64,000 nt of DNA from Actinoallomurus iriomotensis (GTDB taxonomy: Bacteria; Actinomycetota; Actinomycetes; Streptosporangiales; Streptosporangiaceae): assembly GCF_030269445.1 (NCBI RefSeq), contig NZ_BSTJ01000003.1, positions 1 through 64,000 on the forward strand, written 5' to 3'. Made by a program: the position numbers and the translations under genes. This document shows positions 42,172 to 50,491 of the stretch, in pieces (within the stretch, counting starts at the first letter, position 1; each line of letters starts with the position of its first letter). The notes beneath the pieces were generated by a model, which was not told the DNA's origin, ran no database searches, and saw only the letters and a list, made by a program, of their open reading frames with translations.

Positions 42172-42933
42172 TCACCGTCGCCTGTCTCGCGTCCGTTCGG
42201 CGATGCCGCCGAGGAGCTGGGCCTCGGCGTCGTCGAGGTAGGCGGTCAGCGCCTCGGCGGCCTCCCGCGTACGGCCCTGTTCGATGAGTGTGGCGATGGC
42301 GGCGTTGCGGTGCACGTACGGCTCGTGGAAGCGGTGCGGGTCGGCCATCACGTGGAAGACCAGGCGCAGCTCGGCCAGGAGGCGGCGCGTCATGTCGTTG
42401 AGGCGGCGGCTGCCGGCGAGTGCGACGATCGCGGAGTGGAACCGCAGGTCGGCCGTTCCCACGTCGTGCCAGCGCGACTCGGCGACCGCGGCCTCGGCGG
42501 TCTCCACCGCGGCGCGGATCTCGGCCACGGCCCGAGGCGGCGGCCCCTCGGTGCGGACGGCGGCGCACTCGACCAGGCGGCGCGTGGTGTAGATGTCGCG
42601 GACGTCGCCGGCGTCGAGGGTGCGCACGAACACGCCCCGGTGCGGTTCGTGGATCACCAGACCCTCGTGCGCGAGCAGCCGGAACGCCTCGCGCAGCGTG
42701 TTGCGGGAGACGCCGAGCTCCTTCGCGGCGGCGTGCTCGGCGAGCTGCGTGCCGGGCGGCAGCCCGCCTTCGATGATCTGCGCGCGCAACGCGTCGGCCA
42801 GTTTGGACACGGTGCTCGTACGGTCGAGCAGCACGCGCGCGCCGGACAGGCCGGCGAGCGGTGAGGTTCCTGAGTTACCGGATCCTCCGGCGTCGCCGGA
42901 ATCCGGTCCGGCAGAAGAGCCGCCTTGTGACAT
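42172..42933 (-). CDS. GntR-family regulator, FadR/FCD subfamily
   Basis: 253 residues. After a 30-residue Gly/Ser-rich start, the winged HTH reads ALRAQIIEGGLPPGTQLAEHAAAKELGVSRNTLREAFRLLAHEGLV. The FCD effector domain keeps Asp/His metal-type positions in DLRFHSAIVAL and HRFHEPYVHRNAAI. It is divergent from the DUF969-DUF979-DUF2891 operon and very likely controls it. FCD ligands are usually carboxylates or amino acids, in keeping with a transport operon. Confidence 0.9.
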   Translation of the reverse strand: MSQGGSSAGPDSGDAGGSGNSGTSPLAGLSGARVLLDRTSTVSKLADALRAQIIEGGLPPGTQLAEHAAAKELGVSRNTLREAFRLLAHEGLVIHEPHRGVFVRTLDAGDVRDIYTTRRLVECAAVRTEGPPPRAVAEIRAAVETAEAAVAESRWHDVGTADLRFHSAIVALAGSRRLNDMTRRLLAELRLVFHVMADPHRFHEPYVHRNAAIATLIEQGRTREAAEALTAYLDDAEAQLLGGIAERTRDRRR

Positions 42934-42954
42934 CTCGCCCCTTTACTGCTCTGG

Positions 42955-42988
42955 TTGACATTGCCCTCTTGCCGGATTGCTCAACAAT
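42955..42988 (+). promoter_or_regulatory. Promoter/operator region of the DUF969 operon
   Basis: TTGACA (42955-42960) is a consensus -35. The inverted repeat ATTG-CTCAA-CAAT (42976-42988) lies where the -10 and start should be, and has the short-arm form of FadR-type operators. The -10 itself is poorly conserved. Confidence 0.5.
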
Positions 42989-43056
42989 ACGTACGGTACC
43001 CGCAACGGCTGCACCCTGTCTGCCCCTCGGTCCCCTACTCGGGAAGGAGGGCGGTC

Positions 43057-43782
43057 GTGCTCGTACTCATCGGCGTGCTCCTCGTCGTTCTCGGCTTCGC
43101 GCTACGACTCAACCCCCTCGTCGTCGTCACGGTCGCGGGCATCGTCACCGGATTCCTCGGTCATCTGTCGGTGACGGCCATCCTCAACGCCTTCGGCAAC
43201 GGCTTCGCGTCGAGCCGATCGGTCACCCTGTTCGTCCTCGTCCTGCCGGTCATCGGCCTGATCGAACGCTTCGGCCTGCAAGAACAGGGCCGGCGGCTGA
43301 TCGCCCGGCTGGACGGGCTCACCACCGGCCGGCTCCTGGTCATCTACCAGTTCATCCGGCAGGTCAGCTCCGCGCTGGGCCTCGCCTCGATCAACGGCCC
43401 GGCGGCGCTGGTCCGTCCCCTGATCTACCCGATGGCCGAGGGCGCCGCCGAACGCCGCTTCGGCCGCGCGCTCCCCGAGCCCATGCGCGAGAAGGTCAAG
43501 GCCTTCTCGGCCAGCGCGGACACGGTGGGCCAGTTCTTCGGCGAGGACATCTTCGTCGCGATCGGCTCCATCCTGTTGATCACCGGCTTCGTCGACACGA
43601 CGTACCACCTGAAGCTCGACGCGCTGGACGTCGCACTGTGGGCCATCCCCACCGCGATCTGCGCATACGTGATCCACGGCACGCGGCTCTACCTGCTGGA
43701 CCGCCGGCTCGGCCGGATGGCCGAGGCGGCGGGCCTCTCCGGTCGTACGGACCGGGCCGAGGCGCGGGAGGCCGGCCGATGA
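43057..43782 (+). CDS. DUF969 membrane protein (putative permease subunit)
   Basis: 241 residues from GTG six nt after GGAAGGAGG. Five or six hydrophobic segments are seen, with conserved runs LFVLVLPVIGLIERFGLQEQ, ASINGPAALVRPLIYPMAEG and SASADTVGQFFGEDIFVAIGS. DUF969 and DUF979 always travel together and look like the two halves of a secondary transporter. From memory, genome-context work placed them near 5-oxoproline (pyroglutamate) metabolism; neither pcp nor pxp genes lie in this window. It overlaps DUF979 by ATGA. Confidence 0.88.
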   Translation: MLVLIGVLLVVLGFALRLNPLVVVTVAGIVTGFLGHLSVTAILNAFGNGFASSRSVTLFVLVLPVIGLIERFGLQEQGRRLIARLDGLTTGRLLVIYQFIRQVSSALGLASINGPAALVRPLIYPMAEGAAERRFGRALPEPMREKVKAFSASADTVGQFFGEDIFVAIGSILLITGFVDTTYHLKLDALDVALWAIPTAICAYVIHGTRLYLLDRRLGRMAEAAGLSGRTDRAEAREAGR

Positions 43783-44747
43783 TCAAGGTCGAGTGGTTCT
43801 ACTGGCTGTGCGGCGCGATCTTCCTCGCGGTCGCCGTGCTCACCCTCGCCGACCGCACCAACGCCAAGCGGTACGGCAGCGCGGCGTTCTGGGGCCTGCT
43901 CGGCGCCGCCTTCGTCTACAGCACGTTCGCCGTCCACAAGACCGCGCCCGCGTGGGTTCTGGGGCTGGCGGTCATCGCGATGGCGCTCCTGGTCGCCACC
44001 GGCCGGCTCGGCCGTGGCACCACCCCCGGACCGACGCGTGCCGAACAGGAGGCCGGCGCCGACCGCTTCGGCAACCGGCTCTTCGTGCCCGCCCTGACCA
44101 TCCCCGTCGTGGTGATCATCTTCGCGGTCGGCCTGGCGAAGATCCATACGGGTGCGGAGCCGCTGCTGGAGAAGTCCTCCGAGACGCTGATCGGCCTCGG
44201 CGTCGCCGCGATCGTGGCCGTGCTCATCGGGTTCGTCATGCTGCGGCCGAAGTCGCCGCTCGCGCCGCTGAACGAGGGCCGGCGGCTGCTGGAGGCGATC
44301 GGCTGGGCCGCCGTGCTCCCCCAGATGCTCGCCACGCTCGGCCAGCTGTTCGTCGCGGCCGGCGTCGGCACCCAGGTCGGCCGGATCACCGAGAACGTGC
44401 TGCCCGGCAACTCGCTCATCGGCGGCGTCATCGTCTACTGCGTCGGCATGGCACTGTTCACGATCGTCATGGGCAACGCGTTCGCCGCGTTCCCGATCAT
44501 GACGGCGGCGATCGGCTATCCGGTGCTGGTGCAGCACTTCCACGGCGACGCGGCGGCGGTCTTCGCGATCGGCATGCTGGCCGGATTCTGCGGCACCCTG
44601 TGCACGCCGATGGCCGCCAACTTCAACATCGTCCCCGCGGCGCTACTGGAGATGAAGGACAAGTACGGGCCGATCAAGGCGCAGATCCCCACCGCGATCC
44701 CGCTGCTGGCCTGCAACATCATCCTGATGTACGCCCTGGCGTTCTAG
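43779..44747 (+). CDS. DUF979 membrane protein (putative permease subunit)
   Basis: 322 residues, start overlapping the DUF969 stop. About nine hydrophobic helices are present. Family stretches include FYWLCGAIFLAVAVLTLADR, LGVAAIVAVLIGFVML and GFCGTLCTPMAANFNIVPAALLEMKDKYGPIKAQ. It is the partner of the DUF969 protein at the cytoplasmic membrane. The substrate is unproven. Confidence 0.88.
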   Translation: MIKVEWFYWLCGAIFLAVAVLTLADRTNAKRYGSAAFWGLLGAAFVYSTFAVHKTAPAWVLGLAVIAMALLVATGRLGRGTTPGPTRAEQEAGADRFGNRLFVPALTIPVVVIIFAVGLAKIHTGAEPLLEKSSETLIGLGVAAIVAVLIGFVMLRPKSPLAPLNEGRRLLEAIGWAAVLPQMLATLGQLFVAAGVGTQVGRITENVLPGNSLIGGVIVYCVGMALFTIVMGNAFAAFPIMTAAIGYPVLVQHFHGDAAAVFAIGMLAGFCGTLCTPMAANFNIVPAALLEMKDKYGPIKAQIPTAIPLLACNIILMYALAF

Positions 44748-44758
44748 AGGAGGTGACG

Positions 44759-45763
44759 ATGACCACGATCGGTGAGGTGGCCGCCCGCTACGCGCGCGTC
44801 GCCGTACGCAACATCGGCACGGAGTTCCCGCACGCCACCCAGCAGGTGGTGCGCTGGCCGGGCGCGGCCTCACGGCCCCGCGAGCTGCACCCGGCGTTCC
44901 ACGGCGCGTACGACTGGCACTCGTGCGTGCACATGCACTGGCTCGCGGTCCGGCTGCTGAGCGACCAGCCGGGCGAGGTGAACCCCGAGCAGATCCGCGG
45001 CACCCTCGACTGCACGCTGACCGCGCGAGCGATCGAGGCGGAGGCGGCGCACCTGCGCTCGTTCCCCGCGTTCGAGCGGCCGTACGGCTGGGCGTGGGCG
45101 GTCGCGCTGGCCGCCGCCTGCGAACGCTGCCCGGACCCGGCCGCGCGGCCGTGGGCGGCGGCGCTGCGCCCGCTCACCGACACGATCGAGGAGCTGGCCC
45201 TGGGCTGGCTGGACCGCGCCGTCGCACCGGTGCGGCACGGCGTGCACACCAACACGGCGTTCGCGCTCGCGCTGCTGCACGAGAGCGGCACCGCGCTCGG
45301 CCGCGACCGGCTGGTCGCCACGATCGGCAAGCGCGCGGCCGACTGGTACGGCGACGACCGCGACTACCCGGCGAGCTGGGAACCCAGCGGCCAGGACTTC
45401 CTGTCCCCGGCGCTGTGCGAGGCGGACCTGATGCGGCGGGTGCTGCCCGCCGAACAGTTCCCCGGCTGGCTGACCGGCTTCCTGCCGGGCCTGGACGACG
45501 GCCGGCCGCGGGCCCTGTTCACCCCGGCCCAGGTCAACGACGCGAACGACGGCCACCAGGCGCACCTGTACGGGCTGAACCTGTCCCGCGCGTGGCAGTT
45601 CCGCCGGCTGGCGGCCGCCCTCCCGGCGACCGACCCACGCGTCGGCCCGCTACGTGAGTCGGCCGCCCGGCACCTGGACGCGAGCCTGCCCCATGTGACG
45701 GGCAAGGGCTTCGTCAGCGACCACTGGCTGGCCACGTTCGCCTTCCTCGCCCTGACCGCCTGA
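44759..45763 (+). CDS. DUF2891-family protein
   Basis: 334 residues from ATG after AGGAGGTGACG. It is a soluble, helical protein with HPAFHGAYDWHSCVHMHWLAV near the N-terminus, and HTNTAFALALL and KGFVSDHWLATFAFLAL later. This spacing of His/Asp/Glu residues along an (alpha/alpha) barrel suggests an enzyme, possibly a sugar- or amide-acting hydrolase, but no activity is established. It is the last gene of the operon with the two permease halves, so it probably acts on the imported compound. Confidence 0.82.
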   Translation: MTTIGEVAARYARVAVRNIGTEFPHATQQVVRWPGAASRPRELHPAFHGAYDWHSCVHMHWLAVRLLSDQPGEVNPEQIRGTLDCTLTARAIEAEAAHLRSFPAFERPYGWAWAVALAAACERCPDPAARPWAAALRPLTDTIEELALGWLDRAVAPVRHGVHTNTAFALALLHESGTALGRDRLVATIGKRAADWYGDDRDYPASWEPSGQDFLSPALCEADLMRRVLPAEQFPGWLTGFLPGLDDGRPRALFTPAQVNDANDGHQAHLYGLNLSRAWQFRRLAAALPATDPRVGPLRESAARHLDASLPHVTGKGFVSDHWLATFAFLALTA

Positions 45764-45844
45764 CGCTGTCGCCGGAGAGGCCACGAGCGGCGCGGTCAGC
45801 GGGTGGTGCGCGGACGGTCAGCGGGCGCGGCGACGCTCGGGGAC

Positions 45845-47422
45845 ATGAACTCCTTCGCCCCCGTGGGGACCGCCCGCAAGTGGGCCACGCTGTCCCTCTG
45901 CTGCCTCGCCGTACTGGTCCTGTCCGTCGACCTGACCGCTCTTCACCTGGCCATCCCCAACCTGATCAGCGACCTGCGGCCGTCCGGCACCCAGATCCTG
46001 TGGATCGCCGACGTGTACGGCTTCGCGCTCGCCGGGCTGCTCGTCACCATGGGCGGGATCGGGGACCGGATCGGCCGCAAGAAGCTGCTGCTCATCGGCA
46101 CGGCGGCGTTCGCGGCGGCCTCGGCCGTCACCGCGTACGCCACGAGTGCCGCGATGCTGATCGCCGCGCGTGCCCTCCTCGGCGTCGCGGGCGCCACGAT
46201 CATGCCGTCCACGCTGTCGATCACCCGGAACGTCTTCACCGACGCCAAGGAGCGCACGATGGCGGTCGGGATCGCCAGCGGCGTCGGCGCGCTCGGGGTC
46301 GGGCTCGGGCCGATCATGGGCGGCGCGCTGCTGGACCACTTCTGGTGGGGTTCGGTGTTCCTGATCAACGTGCCGATCATGGCGGCGGTGCTCCTCGCCG
46401 GGCTGTTCGTGCTGCCCGAGTCGCGCAACCCCCGGCCCGGCCGGATCGACGTGCCGAGCGTGCCGCTGTCGGTCGCCGGTGTCCTGGGAGTCGTCTACGC
46501 CGTCACCGAGGCCGGGCACATCGGCCTGTTCCACGCCAAGGTCGGCATCGGTCTCGTGGTCGGCGTCGCCGGCCTGGCGGCGTTCGTCTGGCGGCAGGCG
46601 CGCCTGTCCGAGCCGCTGATCGACATCGCGCTGTTCCGCAACGCGGCCTTCTCCGGCTCGGTCGGTGCGAACCTGTTCGCGATGTTCGCCCTGGTCGCGC
46701 AGTCGCTGGTGTTCTCCCAGTACTTCCAGCTCGTGCTGCACTGGTCGCCGCTTCGGGCCGGGCTCGCCGGGCTGCCCGGCGGTGTCGCCGCGGCCGTCGG
46801 CGGTGCCGTGCTGGCCGCACCGCTGATCGGTCTCGTGGGACGCGCCCGCACCGTCGCCCTCGGCCTGACGGTGTCCGCCGCCGGGTTCGCGCTGTACGCC
46901 CTGACCGGGACCGAGTCGAACTACATGACGCTGCTGGCGGCGATGATCCCGTGTGCGCTCGGCATCGGCGTGGCCCTGACCGTCACCGGCGACACGATCC
47001 TCGCCTCGGTGCCGAAGGACCGGGCGGGGGCGGCCTCGGCGATCTCCGAGACCGCCACCGAGCTGGGCGGCGCGCTGGGCATGGCCGTGCTCGGCAGCGT
47101 CCTGACCGCCGCGTACCGTACCCACCTCGACCTGCCCGCGGGGCTGCCGGCGGGCGCCGGCCGGAGCGTACGGGACTCGATCGGCTCCGCGCTGGAGGTC
47201 GCCGCCGTCCTGCCCGGGCGGCTGGGAGCCGAGGTCACCGGCGCCGCGCGGCACGCGTTCGTCGACGGGATGCACGCCGCGGTCTTCTGCAGCGCCGGGC
47301 TCGCCGCGCTGACCGGCCTGGCCGCCCTGTTCGCCCTCCGCAGCGTGCCGAAGGTGATCCCCGAGCACGTCGAGGAGGCCGACCCGCTCCCCGAGGCACC
47401 GGTGCGGACGGCGATCCGTTGA
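45845..47422 (+). CDS. MFS drug/metabolite exporter, DHA2 family
   Basis: 525 residues from MNSFAPVGTARKWATLSL with about 14 membrane helices. Motif A reads GGIGDRIGRKKLLLIGTAAF, and LAIPNLISDLRPSGTQILWIADVYGF is the DHA2 first-loop motif. It is a proton-driven 14-TM exporter like those giving self-resistance or dye/antiseptic efflux; no regulator is adjacent on its left. A strong terminator follows its stop. Confidence 0.9.
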   Translation: MNSFAPVGTARKWATLSLCCLAVLVLSVDLTALHLAIPNLISDLRPSGTQILWIADVYGFALAGLLVTMGGIGDRIGRKKLLLIGTAAFAAASAVTAYATSAAMLIAARALLGVAGATIMPSTLSITRNVFTDAKERTMAVGIASGVGALGVGLGPIMGGALLDHFWWGSVFLINVPIMAAVLLAGLFVLPESRNPRPGRIDVPSVPLSVAGVLGVVYAVTEAGHIGLFHAKVGIGLVVGVAGLAAFVWRQARLSEPLIDIALFRNAAFSGSVGANLFAMFALVAQSLVFSQYFQLVLHWSPLRAGLAGLPGGVAAAVGGAVLAAPLIGLVGRARTVALGLTVSAAGFALYALTGTESNYMTLLAAMIPCALGIGVALTVTGDTILASVPKDRAGAASAISETATELGGALGMAVLGSVLTAAYRTHLDLPAGLPAGAGRSVRDSIGSALEVAAVLPGRLGAEVTGAARHAFVDGMHAAVFCSAGLAALTGLAALFALRSVPKVIPEHVEEADPLPEAPVRTAIR

Positions 47423-47430
47423 CCGTTCCT

Positions 47431-47463
47431 CCGAAAGGCCCGCCGCCCCGGCGGGCCTTTCGG
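47431..47463 (+). terminator. Terminator after the DHA2 exporter
   Basis: CCGAAAGGCCCGCC pairs with GGCGGGCCTTTCGG around a GCCCC loop, with TTT inside the 3' arm. It lies 8 nt after the stop and before trmO, so the two genes are probably transcribed separately. Confidence 0.85.
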
Positions 47464-47502
47464 CCGTACGATGATCGCGGCCGACTGTGGAGGGAGACCG
47501 CC

Positions 47503-47919
47503 GTGACCGACGGGACGTTCGCCGTGGAACCGATCGGACGGGTCGAGTCGTCTCTCGTGGACCTGACCGAGGCGCCGCGTCAGGGCGACGAGGGCACCCC
47601 CGAGTCGTGGCTGGTGTTCGTCCCGGAGGTGGCCGAGGGCCTGCGGGGCCTCCGGCCCGGGATGGACGTGCTCGTGCTGACCTGGCTCGATCGCGCGCGC
47701 CGCGACGTGCTGGTGGTCCACCCGCGCGGCGACACGGCGCGCCCCGCGACGGGGGTGTTCGGCACGCGTTCACCGAGCCGCCCGAACCCCATCGGCCTGC
47801 ACCGGGTGACCATCGTCGCCATCGAGGGCACCCGCGTGCGCGTACGCGACCTCGAGGCCCTCGACGGCACCCCGATCGTCGACGTCAAACCGGTGCTCGG
47901 CGCGATCTCCGAACGCTAG
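47503..47919 (+). CDS. trmO: tRNA m6t6A37 methyltransferase TrmO (TsaA/YaeB family)
   Basis: 138 residues from GTG after GGAGGGAG. The family signature is FAVEPIGRVESSL at the start, and GVFGTRSPSRPNPIGLHRVTIVAIEG with DGTPIVDVKPVLG at the end. TrmO uses SAM to methylate N6 of t6A at position 37 of tRNA-Thr. It is short and lacks the C-terminal domain of the E. coli protein, as in many bacteria and archaea. The stop overlaps the convergent epimerase by four bases. Confidence 0.9.
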   Translation: MTDGTFAVEPIGRVESSLVDLTEAPRQGDEGTPESWLVFVPEVAEGLRGLRPGMDVLVLTWLDRARRDVLVVHPRGDTARPATGVFGTRSPSRPNPIGLHRVTIVAIEGTRVRVRDLEALDGTPIVDVKPVLGAISER

Positions 47920-48854
47920 CGTTCGTTGCCGGCGCGCAGCCAGGCGACGTAGTCCGCCACCGCGCGTTCGACGTCGTAGCGGGGCCGGTAGCCGGTGTCC
48001 TCCCGGATCCGCTCGGTGTCGAGGCAGACGGTCGCGCCCGGTCCGGCCGGATCGTGGCCGGTGGACAGGTCCACGCGCGCCTCCGGGACGACCGCCCTGA
48101 TGGCGGCGGCGACCTCGGCGTTCGTCGTGGCGTACCCGTTGCCGACGTTGTAGGTGTCGTGGCGCAGGGTGCCGGCGGTCTGGAGCAGTGCGATGGCCCG
48201 GCCGCAGTCCTTCACGTAGCACATGTCGATGCCGTCCTCGGCGTGAAGCGTGCCCGGGTCCTCGCCGTTCACGGCCGCGTGGACCAGGCGGGGTGTGGCG
48301 AAGAAGGGTGAGGCGGCGCGCCCGAGCGGGCCCCAGATCGCCGCGATGCGGAAGTTCACCACCGCGAACCCGGCGTCGGCCGCCGCGCGCAGGGCCAGGA
48401 TCTCCATGGCCTTCTTCGCCGCGGGGATCATGTGGGGGCTGGCCGTCGGCAGCGGGGCGTCCTCGCGGAGCCGGTCGCCGGGCACTCCCCCGTACACGCC
48501 GATGGTGCTGGCGATCCCGACCCGCGGCACCTCCCAGACCTCGGCCGCGCGCAGCACGCTGAGGAGCCCACGGGTGTTCTCGGTCAGGGCGTCGAGGGTT
48601 CCGCCGGCGCCGATCCCGGCACCGGCGAGGTGCACGATGCCGCTGACGGTGTGCCGCTTCCCCAATGCCAGGAGCGCGTCCTGGTCGGTGACGTCGACCG
48701 GCTCGACCAGGAGCCGCCCGCCCGCCTCATCGGCGAGGAACTCCGGAACCCGTGCCGTACGGCGCCGCGTGACCACGCACGTCTCGCCGAGATCGAGAAG
48801 GGCCCGCGCGACGTGGGAGCCGATGAAGCCGAGCCCGCCGGTGATGAGGATCAT
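47916..48854 (-). CDS. NAD-dependent epimerase/dehydratase family protein
   Basis: 312 residues. The Rossmann start is MILITGGLGFIGSHVARALLDLG, with DVTDQDALLALG and VSGIVHLAGAGIGAGG. The catalytic YxxxK expected after IGVYGG is replaced by HMIPAAKKAMEI: the Lys is kept but the Tyr is not. It may use another acid, or act as a reductase-like binding protein. The last part (GYRPRYDVERAVADYVAWL) is family-typical. It lies divergent to a MarR gene with a long palindrome between. Confidence 0.88.
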   Translation of the reverse strand: MILITGGLGFIGSHVARALLDLGETCVVTRRRTARVPEFLADEAGGRLLVEPVDVTDQDALLALGKRHTVSGIVHLAGAGIGAGGTLDALTENTRGLLSVLRAAEVWEVPRVGIASTIGVYGGVPGDRLREDAPLPTASPHMIPAAKKAMEILALRAAADAGFAVVNFRIAAIWGPLGRAASPFFATPRLVHAAVNGEDPGTLHAEDGIDMCYVKDCGRAIALLQTAGTLRHDTYNVGNGYATTNAEVAAAIRAVVPEARVDLSTGHDPAGPGATVCLDTERIREDTGYRPRYDVERAVADYVAWLRAGNER

Positions 48855-48873
48855 TCGCCGTCCTTGAAGGTCG

Positions 48874-48911
48874 CTAGTGAGCTAATGACACCTAAGCATT
48901 AGAGTCACTAG
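48874..48911. promoter_or_regulatory. Nested inverted repeat, MarR-type operator
   Basis: CTAGTGA (48874-48880) pairs with TCACTAG (48905-48911). Inside it, CTAATG (48882-48887) pairs with CATTAG (48897-48902). This 38-bp two-tier palindrome sits between the divergent epimerase and MarR genes and is AT-rich against its surroundings, as expected of a shared operator. Confidence 0.75.
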
Positions 48912-48982
48912 CATGCAAATGAGTTGGCCGCGTGTAGTGTCGGGACGCCGGTGATCGGGCGGACGGAGGAACGGGAGACGGC

Positions 48983-49393
48983 GTGGACGACCTGCTCTAC
49001 CTGTTCGTCCGGGCGAACAAGCTCATCCACACCGCCGCCGACGAGGCGATGAGCCGCCACGGCGTGCGCGTCGGCCAGAACCGCGTGCTCGCGGCGCTCT
49101 GGGAGCGCGACGGGCTGACGCCCGGAGAGGTGGCCGCCCGCGTGCACCTGAGCACGCCGACGGTGGTCAACACCGCGACCCGCATGGAGGAGGCCGGCCT
49201 GCTCACGCGCGTGCGCGACCCCGATGACGGCCGGCTCGTACGGCTCCACCTCACCGAACGCGGCCAGGCCGCGCGCGAGCCGGTCGAGGAGGAGCGGCGG
49301 CGTCTCATGGAACGGGCCACGGCGACGCTCACCGACGAGGAGCGCCGCCACCTGCGGAGTGCGCTCACGAAGATCGTCGACCGGCTGTCCTGA
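48983..49393 (+). CDS. MarR-family transcriptional regulator
   Basis: 136 residues from GTG. The winged helix reads LTPGEVAARVHLSTPTVVNTATRMEEAGLLTRVRDPDDGRLVRLHLT, with the MarR wing RDPDDGR complete. It is divergent from the epimerase with a nested palindrome between. It probably represses both and responds to a small phenolic or similar ligand, which is inference. Confidence 0.92.
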   Translation: MDDLLYLFVRANKLIHTAADEAMSRHGVRVGQNRVLAALWERDGLTPGEVAARVHLSTPTVVNTATRMEEAGLLTRVRDPDDGRLVRLHLTERGQAAREPVEEERRRLMERATATLTDEERRHLRSALTKIVDRLS

Positions 49394-49480
49394 ACCCCTC
49401 CCGCCGTGGTGCGGCGAGCCTTCCCCGGCGTGTGTCTCGTAAGGTCGACTCGTCACGACGTCACGACAGGGCGGAGCCAG

Positions 49481-50470
49481 ATGAGGCGACCCACGCTGGA
49501 GGCGGTGGCGGCGCGGGCCGGCGTGTCGCGTGCGACGGTGTCGCGCGTCGTCAACGGCGCCGAGAACGTCAAGCCGCACCTGCGGACCGCGGTGATGCGC
49601 GCCGTCGAGGAACTCGGCTACATCCCGAACTCCGCGGCCCGCAGCCTGGTCACCCGGCGCACCGACTCCATCGCCCTCGTCGTCTCCGAACCACCGTCAC
49701 GCGTCTTCTCCGACGACCCGTTCTTCTCCGCCGTCATCCGGGCGGTGAGCCAGGAGCTGGAGGCCGCCGACCGGCAGGTCATCCTCATGCTGGCGTCCTC
49801 GGCGGCCGGGCACGCGCGGGTCGAACGCTACGTCGCCGGCGGCCACGTCGACGGGGTGATCATGCTGTCGATGCACGGCGCCGACCCGCTGCCGGCCTCG
49901 CTCGGCCGTTCACGGGTGCCGATGGTCTCCCACGGCCGCCCGGTCGCCTCGCTGCCGGTGCCGTACTGCGACTGCGACAACCGCGGAGGCGCCCGCGCCG
50001 CCGTCGAACACCTGGTCTCCCGCGGCCGCCGGCGCATCGCCACCATCGCCGGTCCGCCGGACATGACCGCGGCGCAGGACCGGCTCGACGGCTACCGGGA
50101 GGCCATCGAGGCCGCCGGCGTACGGCCGGTCGTGGCGACGGGCGACTTCACCCGCGAGTCCGGCGCGACCGCGATGCGGCAGCTGCTGGCCGCCGAACCC
50201 GGGATCGACGCGGTGTTCGCCGCCTCGGACCTGATGGCCGTGGGAGCGCTGGGCGCCGTGCGCGCCGCGGGCCGCCGGGTGCCGGACGACGTCGCGGTGG
50301 CCGGCTTCGACGACATCACCCTCGCGAGGTTCAGCGAGCCCCCGCTCACCACCGTCCGCCAGCCGGTCGCCGAGGTCGCGGCCTGCATCGTACGGATGCT
50401 GCTGAGCGCCGAACCGTCGTCCGATCCGGTGATCCTCCCGACGGAGCTCATCGTCCGCGAGTCGACCTAG
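49481..50470 (+). CDS. LacI-family transcriptional regulator
   Basis: 329 residues from MRRPTLEAVAARAGVSRATVSRVVNGAENVKPHLR, the canonical HTH plus hinge. The periplasmic-binding-like domain has DSIALVVSEPPSRVFSDDPFF, VDGVIMLSMHG and AVAGFDDITLARFSEPPLTTVRQP. It is a sugar or nucleoside responsive repressor by family. No transport or sugar operon is adjacent, so its target may lie elsewhere. Confidence 0.93.
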   Translation: MRRPTLEAVAARAGVSRATVSRVVNGAENVKPHLRTAVMRAVEELGYIPNSAARSLVTRRTDSIALVVSEPPSRVFSDDPFFSAVIRAVSQELEAADRQVILMLASSAAGHARVERYVAGGHVDGVIMLSMHGADPLPASLGRSRVPMVSHGRPVASLPVPYCDCDNRGGARAAVEHLVSRGRRRIATIAGPPDMTAAQDRLDGYREAIEAAGVRPVVATGDFTRESGATAMRQLLAAEPGIDAVFAASDLMAVGALGAVRAAGRRVPDDVAVAGFDDITLARFSEPPLTTVRQPVAEVAACIVRMLLSAEPSSDPVILPTELIVREST

Positions 50471-50491
50471 CCGGTGCGACCCGAGCCGGTG

